DNA from: Pseudomonas cavernicola
GTDB lineage: Bacteria > Pseudomonadota > Gammaproteobacteria > Pseudomonadales > Pseudomonadaceae
Direction: 5' to 3'
Length of the DNA: 64,000 nucleotides
NCBI RefSeq assembly: GCF_003596405.1
Contig: NZ_QYUR01000002.1
Span: 62,001 to 126,000, forward strand
The position numbers were made by a program, and so were the translations under genes. Below are positions 16,602 to 27,920 of this stretch, piece by piece. Numbering within the stretch: the stretch's first letter is position 1; the number at the start of each line of letters is the position of its first letter. The notes beneath the pieces are model-generated. The model saw nothing but the letters and a program-made list of their open reading frames with translations, made no database searches and had not been told where the DNA came from.

Positions 16602-17360
16602 CTAAACGGGGTTCGGGCAGTCGATAAACAGGTGCTCAAGAGCAAAGCGCCGCGCCAGATAATCGCCCAACGCTTGCACGCCGTAACGCTCAGTCGCGTG
16701 GTGGCCAGCGGCGATAAAGCTGATGCCATTTTCCCGCGCGCTATGCACCGTTTGCTCCGACGCCTCACCGGTCAGATAGAGATCCACGCCTGCCGCGATG
16801 GCCTGATCGATATAACCCTGGCCACCACCCGTGCACCAACCGATCCGGCGGATCATCTGCGGCCCTTCCACCAGCAACGGCTCGCGCCCGAGCACTTCCT
16901 GTACGCGGCGGGCAAAATCGCGTGCCGTCAGGGGTTCCGCCAGAGAACCGACCAACCCCACGGTGCGCGGATTTTCCGGCTCCAGCGGCCCCTCGACAAT
17001 GATCTCCAACTGCCGTGCCAACTGCACGTTGTTGCCTACCTCCGGATGCACATCCAGCGGCAGGTGGTAGGCCAGCAGGCTGATGTCATTGCTCAGCAAG
17101 GTTTTCAGCCGGCGCTGCTTCATACCGGTCACACAAGGATTCTCGCCCTTCCAGAAATAACCGTGATGCACCAACACTACGTCGGCCTCGGCCTCGACCG
17201 CCGCGTCCAGCAGCGCCTGGCTGGCCGTCACCCCACTGACGATGCGCCGCACCTGCGGCCGCCCCTCGACCTGCAGGCCATTCGGACAGTAATCACTGAT
17301 ACGCGCCGCATTTAGATAGCGCTCGGCTTCCCCCACCAAAGTGCTCAGTGCAATGGCCAT
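16602..17360 (-). CDS. Nif3-like dinuclear metal-centre protein (YbgI family)
   Basis: This is a conserved toroidal protein of the Nif3/YbgI family, with a dinuclear metal site and a proposed hydrolase or cyclohydrolase-like role; the physiological substrate is unknown. The 252-residue length is standard. Metal-ligand segments are VLVHHGYFW (H65, H66) and the C-terminal FIAAGHHATERYGV, and a DYCPNGLQVEG segment opens the fold. It is divergent from algW, and cysD lies downstream on the same strand after a 134-base gap. Confidence 0.88.
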   Translation of the reverse strand: MAIALSTLVGEAERYLNAARISDYCPNGLQVEGRPQVRRIVSGVTASQALLDAAVEAEADVVLVHHGYFWKGENPCVTGMKQRRLKTLLSNDISLLAYHLPLDVHPEVGNNVQLARQLEIIVEGPLEPENPRTVGLVGSLAEPLTARDFARRVQEVLGREPLLVEGPQMIRRIGWCTGGGQGYIDQAIAAGVDLYLTGEASEQTVHSARENGISFIAAGHHATERYGVQALGDYLARRFALEHLFIDCPNPV

Positions 17361-17472
17361 AAGAATTCCTCTGTCGAGCTGTTGCAGGCCGCTCCTTTAA
17401 TTGACGAACGGCCTCTATAATGGCGCCACCTTAAGGGCCTCTCTGTGCCCTCGCAACCCTCGGGATTTTTCG

Positions 17473-18627
17473 ATGTTCAAGGCCCTGCGTTTCCTCGGCT
17501 GGCCCCTGCTAGCCGGCGTGCTCCTAGCACTGCTGATTATTCAGTACTACCCACAATGGGTCGGCTTGCCGCGCCAGGATGTAAACATGCAGCAGGCCCC
17601 ACGCTACGGCCTCGTCGAGCAGGGCCCGGTTTCTTATGCCGACGCGGTGAGCATCGCGGCCCCCGCAGTGGCCAACCTCTATACCACCAAGATCGTCAGC
17701 AAACCGGCTAACTCGCTGTTTGAAGACCCGCAGTTCCGTCGTTTCTTCGGCGACAACCTGCCCAAACAACGGCGCATGGAGTCCAGCCTGGGCTCGGCAG
17801 TGATCATGAGCTCAGAAGGCTACCTGCTGACCAACAACCACGTCACCGCTGGCGCCGACCAGATTGTCGTGGCGCTGAAAGATGGCCGCGAAACCCTGGC
17901 GCGAGTGATCGGCAGCGACCCGGAAACCGACCTGGCGGTGCTGAAAATCGACCTGAAGAAACTGCCCGCCATCACCCTCGGCCGCTCGGACAACATCAGC
18001 ATCGGCGATGTGGCGCTGGCGATCGGCAACCCGTTCGGCGTGGGCCAGACTGTAACCATGGGCATCATCAGCGCCACCGGGCGTAATCAGCTCGGCCTGA
18101 ATACCTACGAAGACTTCATCCAGACCGACGCCGCGATCAACCCCGGCAACTCCGGCGGCGCGCTGGTCGATGCCCAGGGCAACCTGATCGGCATCAATAC
18201 CGCGATCTTGTCTAAATCCAACGGCTCACAAGGCATCGGCTTCGCGATTCCGACCAAGCTGGCGCTGGAGGTGATGAAAGCCATCATCGAGCACGGCCAG
18301 GTGATCCGCGGCTGGCTTGGTATCGAGGTCCAGCCGCTGACGCCTGAACTGGCCGAGTCCTTTGGCCTGGAAGGTCGCCCTGGCATTGTCGTTGCCGGTA
18401 TTTATCGCGATGGCCCAGCACAGAAAGCCGGACTGCAACCTGGTGACCTGATCCTCAGCATCGACGGAGAACCGGCCAGCGATGGCCGCCGCTCGATGAA
18501 CCAAGTCGCACGCGCCAAGCCGGGCGAAAAGACCAGCATCGAAGTGATGCGTAACGGCAAGCCGCTTGAGCTAACGGCCGAAATCGGTCTGCGCCCACCA
18601 CCGGCCACTAACGGCTCGAGCAAGTAA
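17473..18627 (+). CDS. algW: Periplasmic site-1 serine protease AlgW (DegS-like)
   Basis: AlgW senses misfolded outer-membrane proteins through its PDZ domain and cuts MucA, releasing AlgU (sigma22) for the envelope-stress and alginate response. The 384-residue protein has an N-terminal membrane anchor (7-24). Its trypsin-like catalytic triad is H123 (TNNHV), D153 (ETDLAVL) and S227 (GNSGG), and one PDZ domain lies at about 280-370. Sequence and length match P. aeruginosa AlgW. I chose ATG 17473 by family N-terminus. A TATAAT (17416-17421) lies upstream without a properly spaced -35. Confidence 0.94.
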   Translation: MFKALRFLGWPLLAGVLLALLIIQYYPQWVGLPRQDVNMQQAPRYGLVEQGPVSYADAVSIAAPAVANLYTTKIVSKPANSLFEDPQFRRFFGDNLPKQRRMESSLGSAVIMSSEGYLLTNNHVTAGADQIVVALKDGRETLARVIGSDPETDLAVLKIDLKKLPAITLGRSDNISIGDVALAIGNPFGVGQTVTMGIISATGRNQLGLNTYEDFIQTDAAINPGNSGGALVDAQGNLIGINTAILSKSNGSQGIGFAIPTKLALEVMKAIIEHGQVIRGWLGIEVQPLTPELAESFGLEGRPGIVVAGIYRDGPAQKAGLQPGDLILSIDGEPASDGRRSMNQVARAKPGEKTSIEVMRNGKPLELTAEIGLRPPPATNGSSK

Positions 18628-18628
18628 C

Positions 18629-18661
18629 ACAAAAACGGCGCCTTCGGACGCCGTTTTTTTA
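18629..18661. terminator. Bidirectional terminator between algW and hisC
   Basis: AAAAACGGCG and CGCCGTTTTT flank a short CCTTCGGA hairpin tip between convergent algW and hisC. A and T runs are present on both sides. Confidence 0.88.
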
Positions 18662-18674
18662 CTACGGACATGAC

Positions 18675-19733
18675 CTAGCCCAGATAAACCTTCAGCGCCT
18701 CGACCAGCGCCCGGCTCTGCTCCGGGGTGCCGATGCTGATGCGCAGGAACTGGGCGATGCGCGCCTGCTTGAAGTGCCGCACGATCACGCCCTGCTCGCG
18801 CAGACTGGCGGCCAGCGTTGCCGCATCCTTCTGCGGGTGGCGGACAAAGACGAAGTTAGCGGCCGACGGCAGCACGTCAAAACCCAGGTCGTTCAACTCG
18901 GCAACCAGCTGTTCGCGGCTGTCGATTACCGCCTGGCAAGTCTGCTGGAAGTAGGCTTTGTCCTCGAAGGCCGCGGCCGCCCCCACAATCGCCATGCGAT
19001 CCAGCGGATAAGAGTTGAAGCTGTTCTTGATCCGCTCCAGCGCCTCGATCAAATCCGGGTGACCGACCGCCAGACCAACCCGTAGTCCGGCCAGCGAGCG
19101 GGATTTGGACAGGGTCTGGGTGACCAGCAGGTTCGGATAACGATCGACCAGCGTGATCGCGGTCTCGCCGCCGAAATCGACATAGGCCTCATCCACCACC
19201 ACCACCGAATCAGGATTGCTCTTCAGCAACTGCTCGATGGCATCCAGAGCCAGCAAGCAACCGGTCGGCGCATTCGGGTTGGGGAAAATGATCCCGCCAT
19301 TGGGCTTGGCGTAATCCGCTACGCGAATCTGGAACTGCTCATCCAGCGGCACCGCTTCGAACGGAATGCCGTACAGGCCGCAGTAGACCGGATAGAAGCT
19401 GTAGGTGATATCTGGGAACAACAGCGGTTTGCCATGCTGGAACAGACCGTGGAAGGCGTGCGCCAGCACTTCGTCCGAGCCGTTGCCGAGAAACACCTGC
19501 GCCGGCTGCACACCGTAATAGTCGGCGATGGCCTGCTTCAGGCGCTCACCGTTCGGGTCAGGGTAAAGCCGCAGGTTGTCATTCAACTCCGTCTGCATCG
19601 CCGCCAGGGCTTTGGGCGAAGGACCGTAGGGGTTTTCGTTGGTATTCAGCTTGACCAGCTTGGCCAACTTCGGTTGTTCGCCCGGCACATAAGGCACCAG
19701 GTCTTTAACGAAGGGGCTCCAGAATTTGCTCAT
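18675..19733 (-). CDS. hisC: Histidinol-phosphate aminotransferase
   Basis: HisC is a PLP enzyme that converts imidazole-acetol phosphate to histidinol phosphate, a late step of histidine synthesis. The 352-residue fold-type I aminotransferase shows the [16 protein letters not shown]-terminus, the FPNPNAPTG loop and the PLP lysine in [16 protein letters not shown]. Its start is 3 bases from the hisD stop, so hisG, hisD and hisC run in one direction in the order of an operon. Pseudomonas often has more than one hisC; this is the his-cluster copy. Confidence 0.95.
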   Translation of the reverse strand: MSKFWSPFVKDLVPYVPGEQPKLAKLVKLNTNENPYGPSPKALAAMQTELNDNLRLYPDPNGERLKQAIADYYGVQPAQVFLGNGSDEVLAHAFHGLFQHGKPLLFPDITYSFYPVYCGLYGIPFEAVPLDEQFQIRVADYAKPNGGIIFPNPNAPTGCLLALDAIEQLLKSNPDSVVVVDEAYVDFGGETAITLVDRYPNLLVTQTLSKSRSLAGLRVGLAVGHPDLIEALERIKNSFNSYPLDRMAIVGAAAAFEDKAYFQQTCQAVIDSREQLVAELNDLGFDVLPSAANFVFVRHPQKDAATLAASLREQGVIVRHFKQARIAQFLRISIGTPEQSRALVEALKVYLG

Positions 19734-19736
19734 GGT

Positions 19737-21065
19737 TCACTCACCCTTCGATTGATTAGAAGCAATGCGGTATTCAGCGCTGCGGGCGTGGGCGGTCAGC
19801 GACTCGCCGCGAGCTAGCACGGAAGCGGTTTTGCCCAGTTCCGAGGCCCCCTCAGCCGAGCAATAGATGATCGACGAACGCTTCTGGAAGTCGTACACCC
19901 CCAGCGGCGAAGAGAAACGCGCGGTGCCGGAGGTGGGTAATACGTGGTTCGGCCCGGCGCAGTAGTCGCCCAAGGCCTCGGCGGTGTAGCGGCCCATGAA
20001 GATCGCACCGGCGTGGCGAATCTGCGGCAACCATGCCTCTGGATCAGCGACCGACAACTCTAAGTGCTCAGGCGCGATGCGATTGGCGACTTCGATGGCT
20101 TGCTGCATGTCGCGCACCTGGATCAGTGCGCCGCGGCCTTCGATCGAGGTGCGGATGATCTCGGCACGCTCCATGCTCGGCAGCAGCTTGGCGATGCTGG
20201 CGGCAACCTTATCGAGGAACGCTGCATCCGGGCTGAGCAGAATCGCCTGGGCGTCTTCGTCGTGCTCGGCCTGGGAGAACAGATCCATGGCGATCCAGTC
20301 CGGATCGGTCTGACCATCACAGACCACCAGGATTTCCGAAGGGCCGGCGATCATGTCGATCCCCACCTTGCCGAACACGTGGCGCTTGGCGGTCGCTACA
20401 TAAATATTGCCAGGACCGACGATCTTATCCACCGGCGGCACGCTCTCGGTGCCATAGGCCAGCGCCGCCACCGCTTGCGCCCCACCGATGGTGAACACCC
20501 GGTCGACACCGGCAATGCAGGCCGCCGCCAGGACGATTTCATTGATTTCGCCACGCGGGGTCGGCACCACCATGACCACTTCCGGTACGCCGGCAACCTT
20601 GGCCGGGATGGCGTTCATCAACACCGAGGACGGATAGGAGGCCTTGCCTCCCGGCACATACAGACCCGCCCGATCCAACGGCGTGACCTTCTGCCCAAGC
20701 ACCGTGCCATCGGCTTCGGTATAGCTCCAGGAGTCTTGCTTTTGCTTCTCGTGGTAACTGCGCACGCGCTCGGCGGCGACTTCCAGCGCCTGGCGCTGCG
20801 CCGGGGTGATGCGGGTCAGCGCCAGTTCCAAACGCTCGCGCGGCAGGATCAGATCCGCCATGCAGGCGACGCTGAGGCCGTCGAAGCGCTGGGTGTACTC
20901 CACCAGCGCCGCATCGCCGCGCTCACGCACGGCGGCGATAATCTCCAGCACACGCTGATTGACCGACTCGTCGGACACGCTTTCCCAGCTCAGCAGATGA
21001 TCCAGATGACGAGCAAAGTCCGGGTCAGCAGCGTTGAGTCGGCGGATAGCAGTGGAAGCGGTCAT
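19737..21065 (-). CDS. hisD: Histidinol dehydrogenase
   Basis: HisD carries out the last two steps of histidine synthesis, oxidising histidinol to histidine with 2 NAD+ and Zn. The 442-residue protein shows the [19 protein letters not shown] cofactor region, [16 protein letters not shown] and the catalytic pair in IAPEHLEL. I chose the start at 21065 because GAGG lies 7 bases upstream; the four-residue-longer ATG at 21077 has none. It lies between hisG (175-base gap) and hisC (3-base gap). Confidence 0.96.
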   Translation of the reverse strand: MTASTAIRRLNAADPDFARHLDHLLSWESVSDESVNQRVLEIIAAVRERGDAALVEYTQRFDGLSVACMADLILPRERLELALTRITPAQRQALEVAAERVRSYHEKQKQDSWSYTEADGTVLGQKVTPLDRAGLYVPGGKASYPSSVLMNAIPAKVAGVPEVVMVVPTPRGEINEIVLAAACIAGVDRVFTIGGAQAVAALAYGTESVPPVDKIVGPGNIYVATAKRHVFGKVGIDMIAGPSEILVVCDGQTDPDWIAMDLFSQAEHDEDAQAILLSPDAAFLDKVAASIAKLLPSMERAEIIRTSIEGRGALIQVRDMQQAIEVANRIAPEHLELSVADPEAWLPQIRHAGAIFMGRYTAEALGDYCAGPNHVLPTSGTARFSSPLGVYDFQKRSSIIYCSAEGASELGKTASVLARGESLTAHARSAEYRIASNQSKGE

Positions 21066-21239
21066 AGCGGGCCTCATTGAATGGCAATTGCTCGGGCGTC
21101 GCTAAGGCTACCAAAGCCTGCCGTGGCGACGCCCGAGAGAATTGGCTATGGCACGGATAGGCAGGTGCGGCGTGGAACCGCACGGGGTATTAGCGTCGGT
21201 GGCCGAACCAGGCCGTGGCCTCGCTGCCAACCCTGACGG

Positions 21240-21866
21240 TCATTTGGACTCTACCGCCTCACGCAGGGTATCGATCAGCGCCTGAATGCGGGCGTGCTGC
21301 ATCTTCATCGAGGCCTTGTTTACGATCAGCCGCGAACTGACGTGAGCGATCAGCTCCTGAGCTTCCAGGCCGTTGGCTCGCAAGGTATTACCGGTGTCGA
21401 CCACATCGATGATCTTGTCCGCCAAACCCACCAGCGGCGCCAACTCCATCGAGCCGTACAGCTTGATCACTTCGACCTGACGACCTTGCTCTGCGTAGTA
21501 ACGCTTGGCGACGTTGACGAACTTGGTCGCTACGCGCAAGCGCCCTTTCGGCTCGGGCACGCCTACCGCACCGGCGGTCATCAGCTTGCACTTGGCAATC
21601 TGCAGATCCAGCGGTTCGTACAAACCTTGGCCGCCGTATTCCATCAGCACATCCTTGCCGGCCACACCGAGATCGGCGGCGCCATGCTCGACATAAGTCG
21701 GCACGTCAGTGGCACGCACGATCAGCAGGCGCACATCTTCCTGCGTGGTCGGAATGATCAGCTTACGGCTTTTGTCCGGATTCTCGGTCGGCACAATGCC
21801 CGCTTTCGCGAGAAGCGGCAGGGTGTCGTCAAGAATGCGGCCTTTGGATAGGGCGATGGTCAGCAT
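21240..21866 (-). CDS. hisG: ATP phosphoribosyltransferase, short form
   Basis: HisG catalyses the first step of histidine synthesis, joining ATP and PRPP. At 208 residues it is the short form: it has the two catalytic lobes ([11 protein letters not shown] start, [11 protein letters not shown] and [12 protein letters not shown] phosphate-binding loop) but lacks the C-terminal regulatory domain. Short HisG proteins need the HisRS-like partner HisZ, which is not in this window. It is the first his gene here, downstream of murA on the same strand with a repeat-containing gap between. Confidence 0.95.
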   Translation of the reverse strand: MLTIALSKGRILDDTLPLLAKAGIVPTENPDKSRKLIIPTTQEDVRLLIVRATDVPTYVEHGAADLGVAGKDVLMEYGGQGLYEPLDLQIAKCKLMTAGAVGVPEPKGRLRVATKFVNVAKRYYAEQGRQVEVIKLYGSMELAPLVGLADKIIDVVDTGNTLRANGLEAQELIAHVSSRLIVNKASMKMQHARIQALIDTLREAVESK

Positions 21867-21933
21867 GAAACACAGTGTCCTTAGAAACTCGCCCCATCAA
21901 GGGCTATGCACAACTACAACAGCCAGACCTGAT

Positions 21934-22010
21934 CGTAGGTTGGTGCTGAACGTAGCGAAGCCCAACACTGTGCAGCCATCTATGAGCGCAGGTTGGGCTT
22001 GGGCTTTGTT
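21934..22010. repeat. Degenerate TAGGTTGG palindromic repeat between murA and hisG
   Basis: CGTAGGTTGG followed by CGTAGCGAAGCCCAAC (21934-21966) resembles the 10903 element. A second arm, GCAGGTTGGGCTTGGGC, lies at about 21988-22004. It fills most of the 155-base gap between murA and hisG. Confidence 0.5.
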
Positions 22011-22021
22011 GCAGCGCCGCC

Positions 22022-23549
<1,528 letters not shown>

Positions 23550-23593
23550 GCTTAACCTCAATCGGCGCCCTACGCGCGCGGGTCGGCCATCAT

Positions 23594-23645
23594 ACAAAAA
23601 AGCCCCCGCCTGCGAACCCCGCATTGCGGAACACTGACGGAGGGC
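23594..23645 (-). terminator. Probable terminator after mlaB
   Basis: On the minus strand GCCCTCCGTC and GGCGGGGGC form an imperfect stem with an inner GC-rich hairpin, followed by a run of six T. It lies between the mlaB stop and the ibaG start, so it would separate the mla operon from ibaG-murA. Confidence 0.6.
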
Positions 23646-23658
23646 CTTGTGTGCTAGC

Positions 23659-23967
23659 TCAAGCGTCCAGCAGTAACAGCTCGGTCAACCCTGATACCTG
23701 TGCAATCTGGTGCATTTCGATCGGCAGTGCGCGCACCGTCATGGTTTTGCCGGCCGACTGGGCAACTCGCATGAAGGCCAGCAACAGTGACAGACCGACA
23801 CTACTCGAGTGCACCACCGCCGAGCAGTCCAACACCAGCGCCGCAGGCTTAGCGGCACGGATCAAGCGCTCACCCTCGGTCCGCAAAAGCGGCCCAGAGC
23901 GAAAGTCGAGCACACCCGCCAGTTGCAGCACACCGTCCGCCTCCTGGCGAATAGCGGCATCACTCAT
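23659..23967 (-). CDS. mlaB: Phospholipid transport STAS-domain protein MlaB
   Basis: MlaB is the cytoplasmic STAS subunit that binds MlaF and stabilises the MlaFEDB lipid transporter. The 102-residue protein has the STAS pattern: VLQLAGVLDFRSGPLL, ALVLDCSAVVHSSSVGLSLLLAF with the conserved Asp-to-Ser loop, and a C-terminal ALPIEMHQIAQVSGL helix. I chose the start at 23967, which overlaps the mlaC stop by 8 bases and implies translational coupling. It is the last gene of mlaFEDCB. Confidence 0.9.
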   Translation of the reverse strand: MSDAAIRQEADGVLQLAGVLDFRSGPLLRTEGERLIRAAKPAALVLDCSAVVHSSSVGLSLLLAFMRVAQSAGKTMTVRALPIEMHQIAQVSGLTELLLLDA

Positions 23968-24613
23968 GACCAGCAGCCTTCTGACCGGCATCGGTGCTTT
24001 TCGCGTTAGCCACCACTTGCGCCCAACCGTTGATGGTCTTGTCGAGATCGTTGCCATTTCTCTGCATGGCATCCGCGAACTGATCACGGAACAGCTTGCC
24101 GATATTGATGCCGTTGATGGTGACGTTACGCAACATCCATTCACCATTGACCTTCGTCATGGTGTAACTCACCGGGTAGACCGTGCCCTTACTGTCGCGC
24201 ACCTCCATGTTCACACTGGTGCGATCGGGGTCGGACTGCTTGCCGGAAGGCGGCAGGACACGAATATCCTGATTGTTGTACTCCAGCAAGGCATTGCCAT
24301 AGAACTGCATCAGACTGCGCTTGAAGTTATCCTGAAAACGCTTCAACTGCTCAGGAGTCGCACCGCGCGAGTATTTGACCGTCATGATGCTGCGCGAAAT
24401 GCCATCCGCATCCACCACCGGTCCGATAATGCGGTTCAAGGAGTCATAGAACGCACTTGGGTTGCTGCGGTATTGCTCTTTATTGACCTTCAGGTCACTC
24501 AACAGCTCATCCGTAGTCTGCTGCACCAGCTCCTGCGCCGAAGGCGCGGCCAGGGCAAACAAGGGAAAAGCCGCCAGCAGAACCAGCAGGCCGCGACGTA
24601 GAGCGCTAACCAT
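23960..24613 (-). CDS. mlaC: Phospholipid-binding periplasmic protein MlaC
   Basis: MlaC shuttles phospholipids through the periplasm between the outer-membrane MlaA complex and the inner-membrane MlaFEDB complex. The 217-residue protein has a signal peptide (MVSALRRGLLVLLAAFPLFA). The MlaC domain follows, starting APSAQELVQQTTDELLSDL and including the VSYTMTKVNGEWMLRNVTING strand-loop region. I chose ATG 24613 because AGGAG lies 7 bases upstream; this site partly uses the alternative upstream ATG at 24628. Confidence 0.94.
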   Translation of the reverse strand: MVSALRRGLLVLLAAFPLFALAAPSAQELVQQTTDELLSDLKVNKEQYRSNPSAFYDSLNRIIGPVVDADGISRSIMTVKYSRGATPEQLKRFQDNFKRSLMQFYGNALLEYNNQDIRVLPPSGKQSDPDRTSVNMEVRDSKGTVYPVSYTMTKVNGEWMLRNVTINGINIGKLFRDQFADAMQRNGNDLDKTINGWAQVVANAKSTDAGQKAAGHE

Positions 24614-24624
24614 AGTCAAACTCC

Positions 24625-25092
24625 TCATTTGGCTTCTTTATTCACCGAGTTGATCAGGAATTTCCCAATCAAATCTTCCAGAACTAACGACGACTGAGTG
24701 TCGCGAATAGTTCCGCCATCTTTGAGCAGCTCTTCATCACCACCCACGCTGAGACCGACGTATTTCTCGCCGAGCAGCCCTGCCGTGAGAATGGATGCGG
24801 TCGAATCGGTCGGCAGATTGTCTACCCGACTCTCCAGCTCCATGGTCACCCGACCGGTGTAGCTGTCACGATCCAGATCGATGGCCGCAACCTTACCGAT
24901 GGTCACACCCGCCATGGTCACCTTGGCCCGCACGGTTAGACCGGCAATATTGTCAAAATGCGCATACAGCTTGTATGTGTCCTGGCCAGCACCCACCGTC
25001 AAGCCACTGACACGCAACGCCAGCAACAGCAAGGCCAACAACCCAGCCAGGAGGAACAGGCCGACACCAATTTCCAGGGTGCGGTTTTGCAT
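24625..25092 (-). CDS. mlaD: Outer-membrane lipid asymmetry protein MlaD (MCE domain)
   Basis: MlaD forms the hexameric MCE ring on the periplasmic face of the MlaFEDB transporter, with a hydrophobic pore for lipids. The 155-residue protein has one N-terminal membrane helix (about 7-27). A single MCE domain covers about 38-115 (YKLYAHFDNIAGLTVRAKV, TAGLLGEKYVGLSVGG), and a C-terminal helix follows. It shares one base with mlaE and precedes mlaC. Confidence 0.95.
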   Translation of the reverse strand: MQNRTLEIGVGLFLLAGLLALLLLALRVSGLTVGAGQDTYKLYAHFDNIAGLTVRAKVTMAGVTIGKVAAIDLDRDSYTGRVTMELESRVDNLPTDSTASILTAGLLGEKYVGLSVGGDEELLKDGGTIRDTQSSLVLEDLIGKFLINSVNKEAK

Positions 25093-25892
25093 CAGAAATC
25101 TCCAAACATCAAGGCAGTCAGGATAAAGTCCAGCCCCAGCACGGCGAGCGAGGCATAAACCACAGTTTTTGTCGTTGCGCGACTGATGCCTTCCGAGGTC
25201 GGTTCACAGTCATACCCCTGAAACACGGCGATCCAGGTCACCACAAAGGCAAAGACAATACTTTTGATTACACCGTTGAGCACGTCATCGGTGAACGACA
25301 CACTGTTTTGCATATTGGCCCAGAACGAGCCCTCGTAGACGCCAAGCCAGTCGATCGCCACCATGGCGCCGCCCCAGATACCGACCACGCAGAAAACCAT
25401 CGTCAGCAGCGGCAGCGAGATGAAGCCGGCCAAAAGGCGCGGAGCAATGATGTACTTCAGCGGGTCGACGCCGATCATCTCCAAGCTGGAGAGCTGCTCG
25501 GTAGACTTCATATTGCCGATTTCAGCGGTCAGCGCCGAACCGGCGCGGCCAGCGAACAGCAAAGCGGTAACCACCGGCCCGAGCTCTCGCAGTAGAGTCA
25601 GTGCGACCATCTGCCCGACCGCCTGCTCGGAGCCATAATCGGACAGGATACTGAAGCCCTGCAACGACAGTACCATGCCGATGAAGACGCCGGAGACCAC
25701 AATGATCACCAGCGACATCACCCCAACCGAATGGAGCTGCTTAATAAGCAAATGCAGAAAACCATTGCCCAAGTTGCCGCGGCCAAATAAGGCGTGCAAG
25801 AGGAACAAGGTCGAGCTGCCGAGCGACTCGACTACATCGATGCCGGCACGGCCGAGCAGGCGAATCCGCTCGAGTATTGGCGTTTTGCGCAT
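25092..25892 (-). CDS. mlaE: Phospholipid ABC transporter permease MlaE
   Basis: MlaE is the membrane subunit of the MlaFEDB ABC transporter, which maintains outer-membrane lipid asymmetry. The 266-residue protein belongs to the MlaE/Ttg2B permease family. It has an amphipathic N-terminal helix, about five membrane helices, the GREVGPVVTALL-like segment (here LRELGPVVTALLFAGRAGS) and EIGNMKSTEQLSSLEMIGVDP, the coupling-helix region. Start and stop share single bases with mlaF and mlaD. Confidence 0.95.
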   Translation of the reverse strand: MRKTPILERIRLLGRAGIDVVESLGSSTLFLLHALFGRGNLGNGFLHLLIKQLHSVGVMSLVIIVVSGVFIGMVLSLQGFSILSDYGSEQAVGQMVALTLLRELGPVVTALLFAGRAGSALTAEIGNMKSTEQLSSLEMIGVDPLKYIIAPRLLAGFISLPLLTMVFCVVGIWGGAMVAIDWLGVYEGSFWANMQNSVSFTDDVLNGVIKSIVFAFVVTWIAVFQGYDCEPTSEGISRATTKTVVYASLAVLGLDFILTALMFGDF

Positions 25893-26701
25893 TAGCGCGC
25901 CCCCAGAAGATCTTCGCGGTAATCCACCGCCGGGTAATGGAACGGCACCGGCCCATCCGCAATACCCTTCATGAACTGGCGGATACGCGGGTTATCGGAA
26001 TCCATCAATTCAGCTGGCGTGCCCTGACCAAGCACCTGCGTATCACCCACCACGAACAGGTAATCGGCGATGCTCGCGGTCTCCGCCAGATCGTGGGAAA
26101 CCACGATACTGGTGATGCCCAACGCATCGTTAAGCAGGCGAATCAAGCGTACCAAGATGCCCATGGCAATCGGGTCCTGGCCAACGAATGGTTCGTCATA
26201 CATAAGAATTTGTGGGTCCAGTGCGATCGCCCGAGCGAGCGCCACCCGACGCTTCATGCCGCCCGAGAGCTCATCCGGCATCAACTCGATGGCACCCCGC
26301 AGACCGACCGCCTGCAGCTTCATCAGCACGATGTCGCGGACCATTTCCTCCGGCAACTGGGTATGCACGCGCAACGGAAAGGCGACGTTCTCGAACACAT
26401 CGAGGTCAGTGAACAAGGCACCGCTCTGGAACAGCACACCCATTTGCTTGCGCATATCAAACAAATCGCCGCGTGAGAGATCGGGCAGGTTCTGGCCATT
26501 GACCCAAATCTCACCGCTGGCTGGGCGCAACTGGGCGCCAATCAAGCGTAAAAGCGTAGTTTTGCCGCTCCCGGAAGGTCCCATGATGCCGGTGACCTTG
26601 CCGCGCGGAATACGAATATCGACATTATTGAAAATGCTGCGCGAACCGCGCTTGAAGGACACGCCCTTCAGCTCGACCGCATAGGCGTTATCGGCACTCA
26701 T
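25892..26701 (-). CDS. mlaF: Phospholipid ABC transporter ATP-binding protein MlaF
   Basis: MlaF is the ATPase of the Mla phospholipid transporter. The 269-residue protein has Walker A GPSGSGKT (41-48), the ABC signature LSGGMKRRVALARA, Walker B ILMYDEP and a C-terminal extension typical of the family. I chose the start at 26701 because AAGGAG lies close upstream; a longer in-frame version to 26761 has none. It is the first gene of the operon, with a candidate promoter about 90-120 bases upstream in the gap shared with kdsD. Confidence 0.94.
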   Translation of the reverse strand: MSADNAYAVELKGVSFKRGSRSIFNNVDIRIPRGKVTGIMGPSGSGKTTLLRLIGAQLRPASGEIWVNGQNLPDLSRGDLFDMRKQMGVLFQSGALFTDLDVFENVAFPLRVHTQLPEEMVRDIVLMKLQAVGLRGAIELMPDELSGGMKRRVALARAIALDPQILMYDEPFVGQDPIAMGILVRLIRLLNDALGITSIVVSHDLAETASIADYLFVVGDTQVLGQGTPAELMDSDNPRIRQFMKGIADGPVPFHYPAVDYREDLLGAR

Positions 26702-26790
26702 CTGAACTCCTTGCGATGCAGCCTCCCTTTCAGACGCCACATCCCTTCGCGGGGACACCACGCTTACTGAACGGGCCGAATTGGCCGCGC

Positions 26791-26820
26791 ACTATAACAT
26801 TGCCGCCTTCCGCCACCCAA
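26791..26820 (-). promoter_or_regulatory. Candidate promoter for the mla operon
   Basis: On the minus strand TTGGGT (26815-26820) and TATAGT (26791-26796) are 18 bases apart, upstream of mlaF. The -10 matches five of six consensus bases; the -35 is weaker. Confidence 0.4.
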
Positions 26821-26905
26821 GATCGAAACAACCTTCGTTCAGCATTGCGACAGCTCTGGCGAACAGCGCCCAGTAATGAAGGGTGAGCACTTTGGCCTTT
26901 ACCGC

Positions 26906-26911
26906 TATAAT
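26906..26911 (+). promoter_or_regulatory. Candidate -10 box for kdsD
   Basis: A perfect TATAAT lies 34 bases before the kdsD start. The best -35-like match upstream, TGAGCA at 26884-26889, is poor, so only the -10 is supported. Confidence 0.35.
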
Positions 26912-26945
26912 CGCCGCCTTTTCATCCGGCCACTGCATTCACGAT

Positions 26946-27920
26946 ATGAGCCAATCCAGCGACCTGATCCAGTCCGCGCAGCGCACCATTCGCCTCGAAC
27001 TCGAGGCTATAGAGAGCTTGCTACCCCGTATCGACGCGGCTTTCGTGCGTGCCTGCGAACTGATTCTGGCCAGCAAGGGCCGCGTCGTCGTCGTCGGCAT
27101 GGGTAAATCCGGGCATATCGGCAACAAGATCGCCGCCACCCTGGCCAGCACAGGCACCACGGCGTTCTTTGTCCACCCGGCGGAAGCCAGTCACGGCGAC
27201 ATGGGCATGATCACCCGCGACGATGTGGTGCTAGCCTTGTCGAACTCGGGGTCTACCGCAGAAATCGTCACCCTGCTGCCCTTGATCAAGCGGCTCGGCA
27301 TCACCCTTATCAGCATGACCGGCAACCCTGATTCGCCGCTGGCGAAAGCTGCCGAAGCCAATCTCGACGCCCGCGTCGCCCAGGAAGCCTGCCCACTGAA
27401 CCTTGCGCCGACCTCCTCCACGACCGCCTCCCTGGTGCTCGGTGACGCCCTGGCAATCGCCCTACTGGAAGCCCGCGGCTTTACTGCGGAAGATTTCGCC
27501 TTCTCCCACCCGGGTGGAGCCCTCGGCCGCCGGCTGCTGCTGAAAGTGGAAAACGTCATGCACGCCGGCGCCAGCCTACCGAAGGTCCAACGTGGCACTT
27601 CGCTAAAAGAGGCTCTGTTGGAAATGACCCAGAAAGGCCTGGGCATGACCGCGGTAGTCGAAGCGGATGGGCGCCTCGCCGGAGTCTTCACCGATGGCGA
27701 CCTGCGCCGCACCCTGGATCGCAGCATCGACCTGCGCCAAGCCAGCATTGACGAGGTCATGACACCACACGGCAAAACCGCACGCCCGGAGATGCTTGCC
27801 GCCGAGGCACTGAAGATCATGGAAGACCACAAGATCAGCGCACTGGTGGTGGTCGATCAACATGATCGCCCGGTGGGCGCCTTGAACATGCATGACCTGC
27901 TGCGTGCGGGGGTTATGTAA
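26946..27920 (+). CDS. kdsD: D-arabinose-5-phosphate isomerase
   Basis: KdsD interconverts ribulose 5-phosphate and arabinose 5-phosphate, the first step towards KDO for LPS. The 324-residue protein has a SIS sugar isomerase domain (about 35-165, with VVVVGMGKSGHIGNKIAATL) and two C-terminal CBS domains (about 205-324). I chose ATG 26946 by family N-terminus (MSQSSDLIQSAQRTIRLE); the in-frame extension to 26883 crosses the candidate -10 box. Its stop overlaps the kdsC start by one base. Confidence 0.95.
   Translation: MSQSSDLIQSAQRTIRLELEAIESLLPRIDAAFVRACELILASKGRVVVVGMGKSGHIGNKIAATLASTGTTAFFVHPAEASHGDMGMITRDDVVLALSNSGSTAEIVTLLPLIKRLGITLISMTGNPDSPLAKAAEANLDARVAQEACPLNLAPTSSTTASLVLGDALAIALLEARGFTAEDFAFSHPGGALGRRLLLKVENVMHAGASLPKVQRGTSLKEALLEMTQKGLGMTAVVEADGRLAGVFTDGDLRRTLDRSIDLRQASIDEVMTPHGKTARPEMLAAEALKIMEDHKISALVVVDQHDRPVGALNMHDLLRAGVM

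Noticed and set aside
17401..17421. TTGACG with TATAAT upstream of algW as a sigma70 promoter
   Set aside because: The two boxes are only 9 bases apart, far below the 15-19 needed; at most the -10 is usable.
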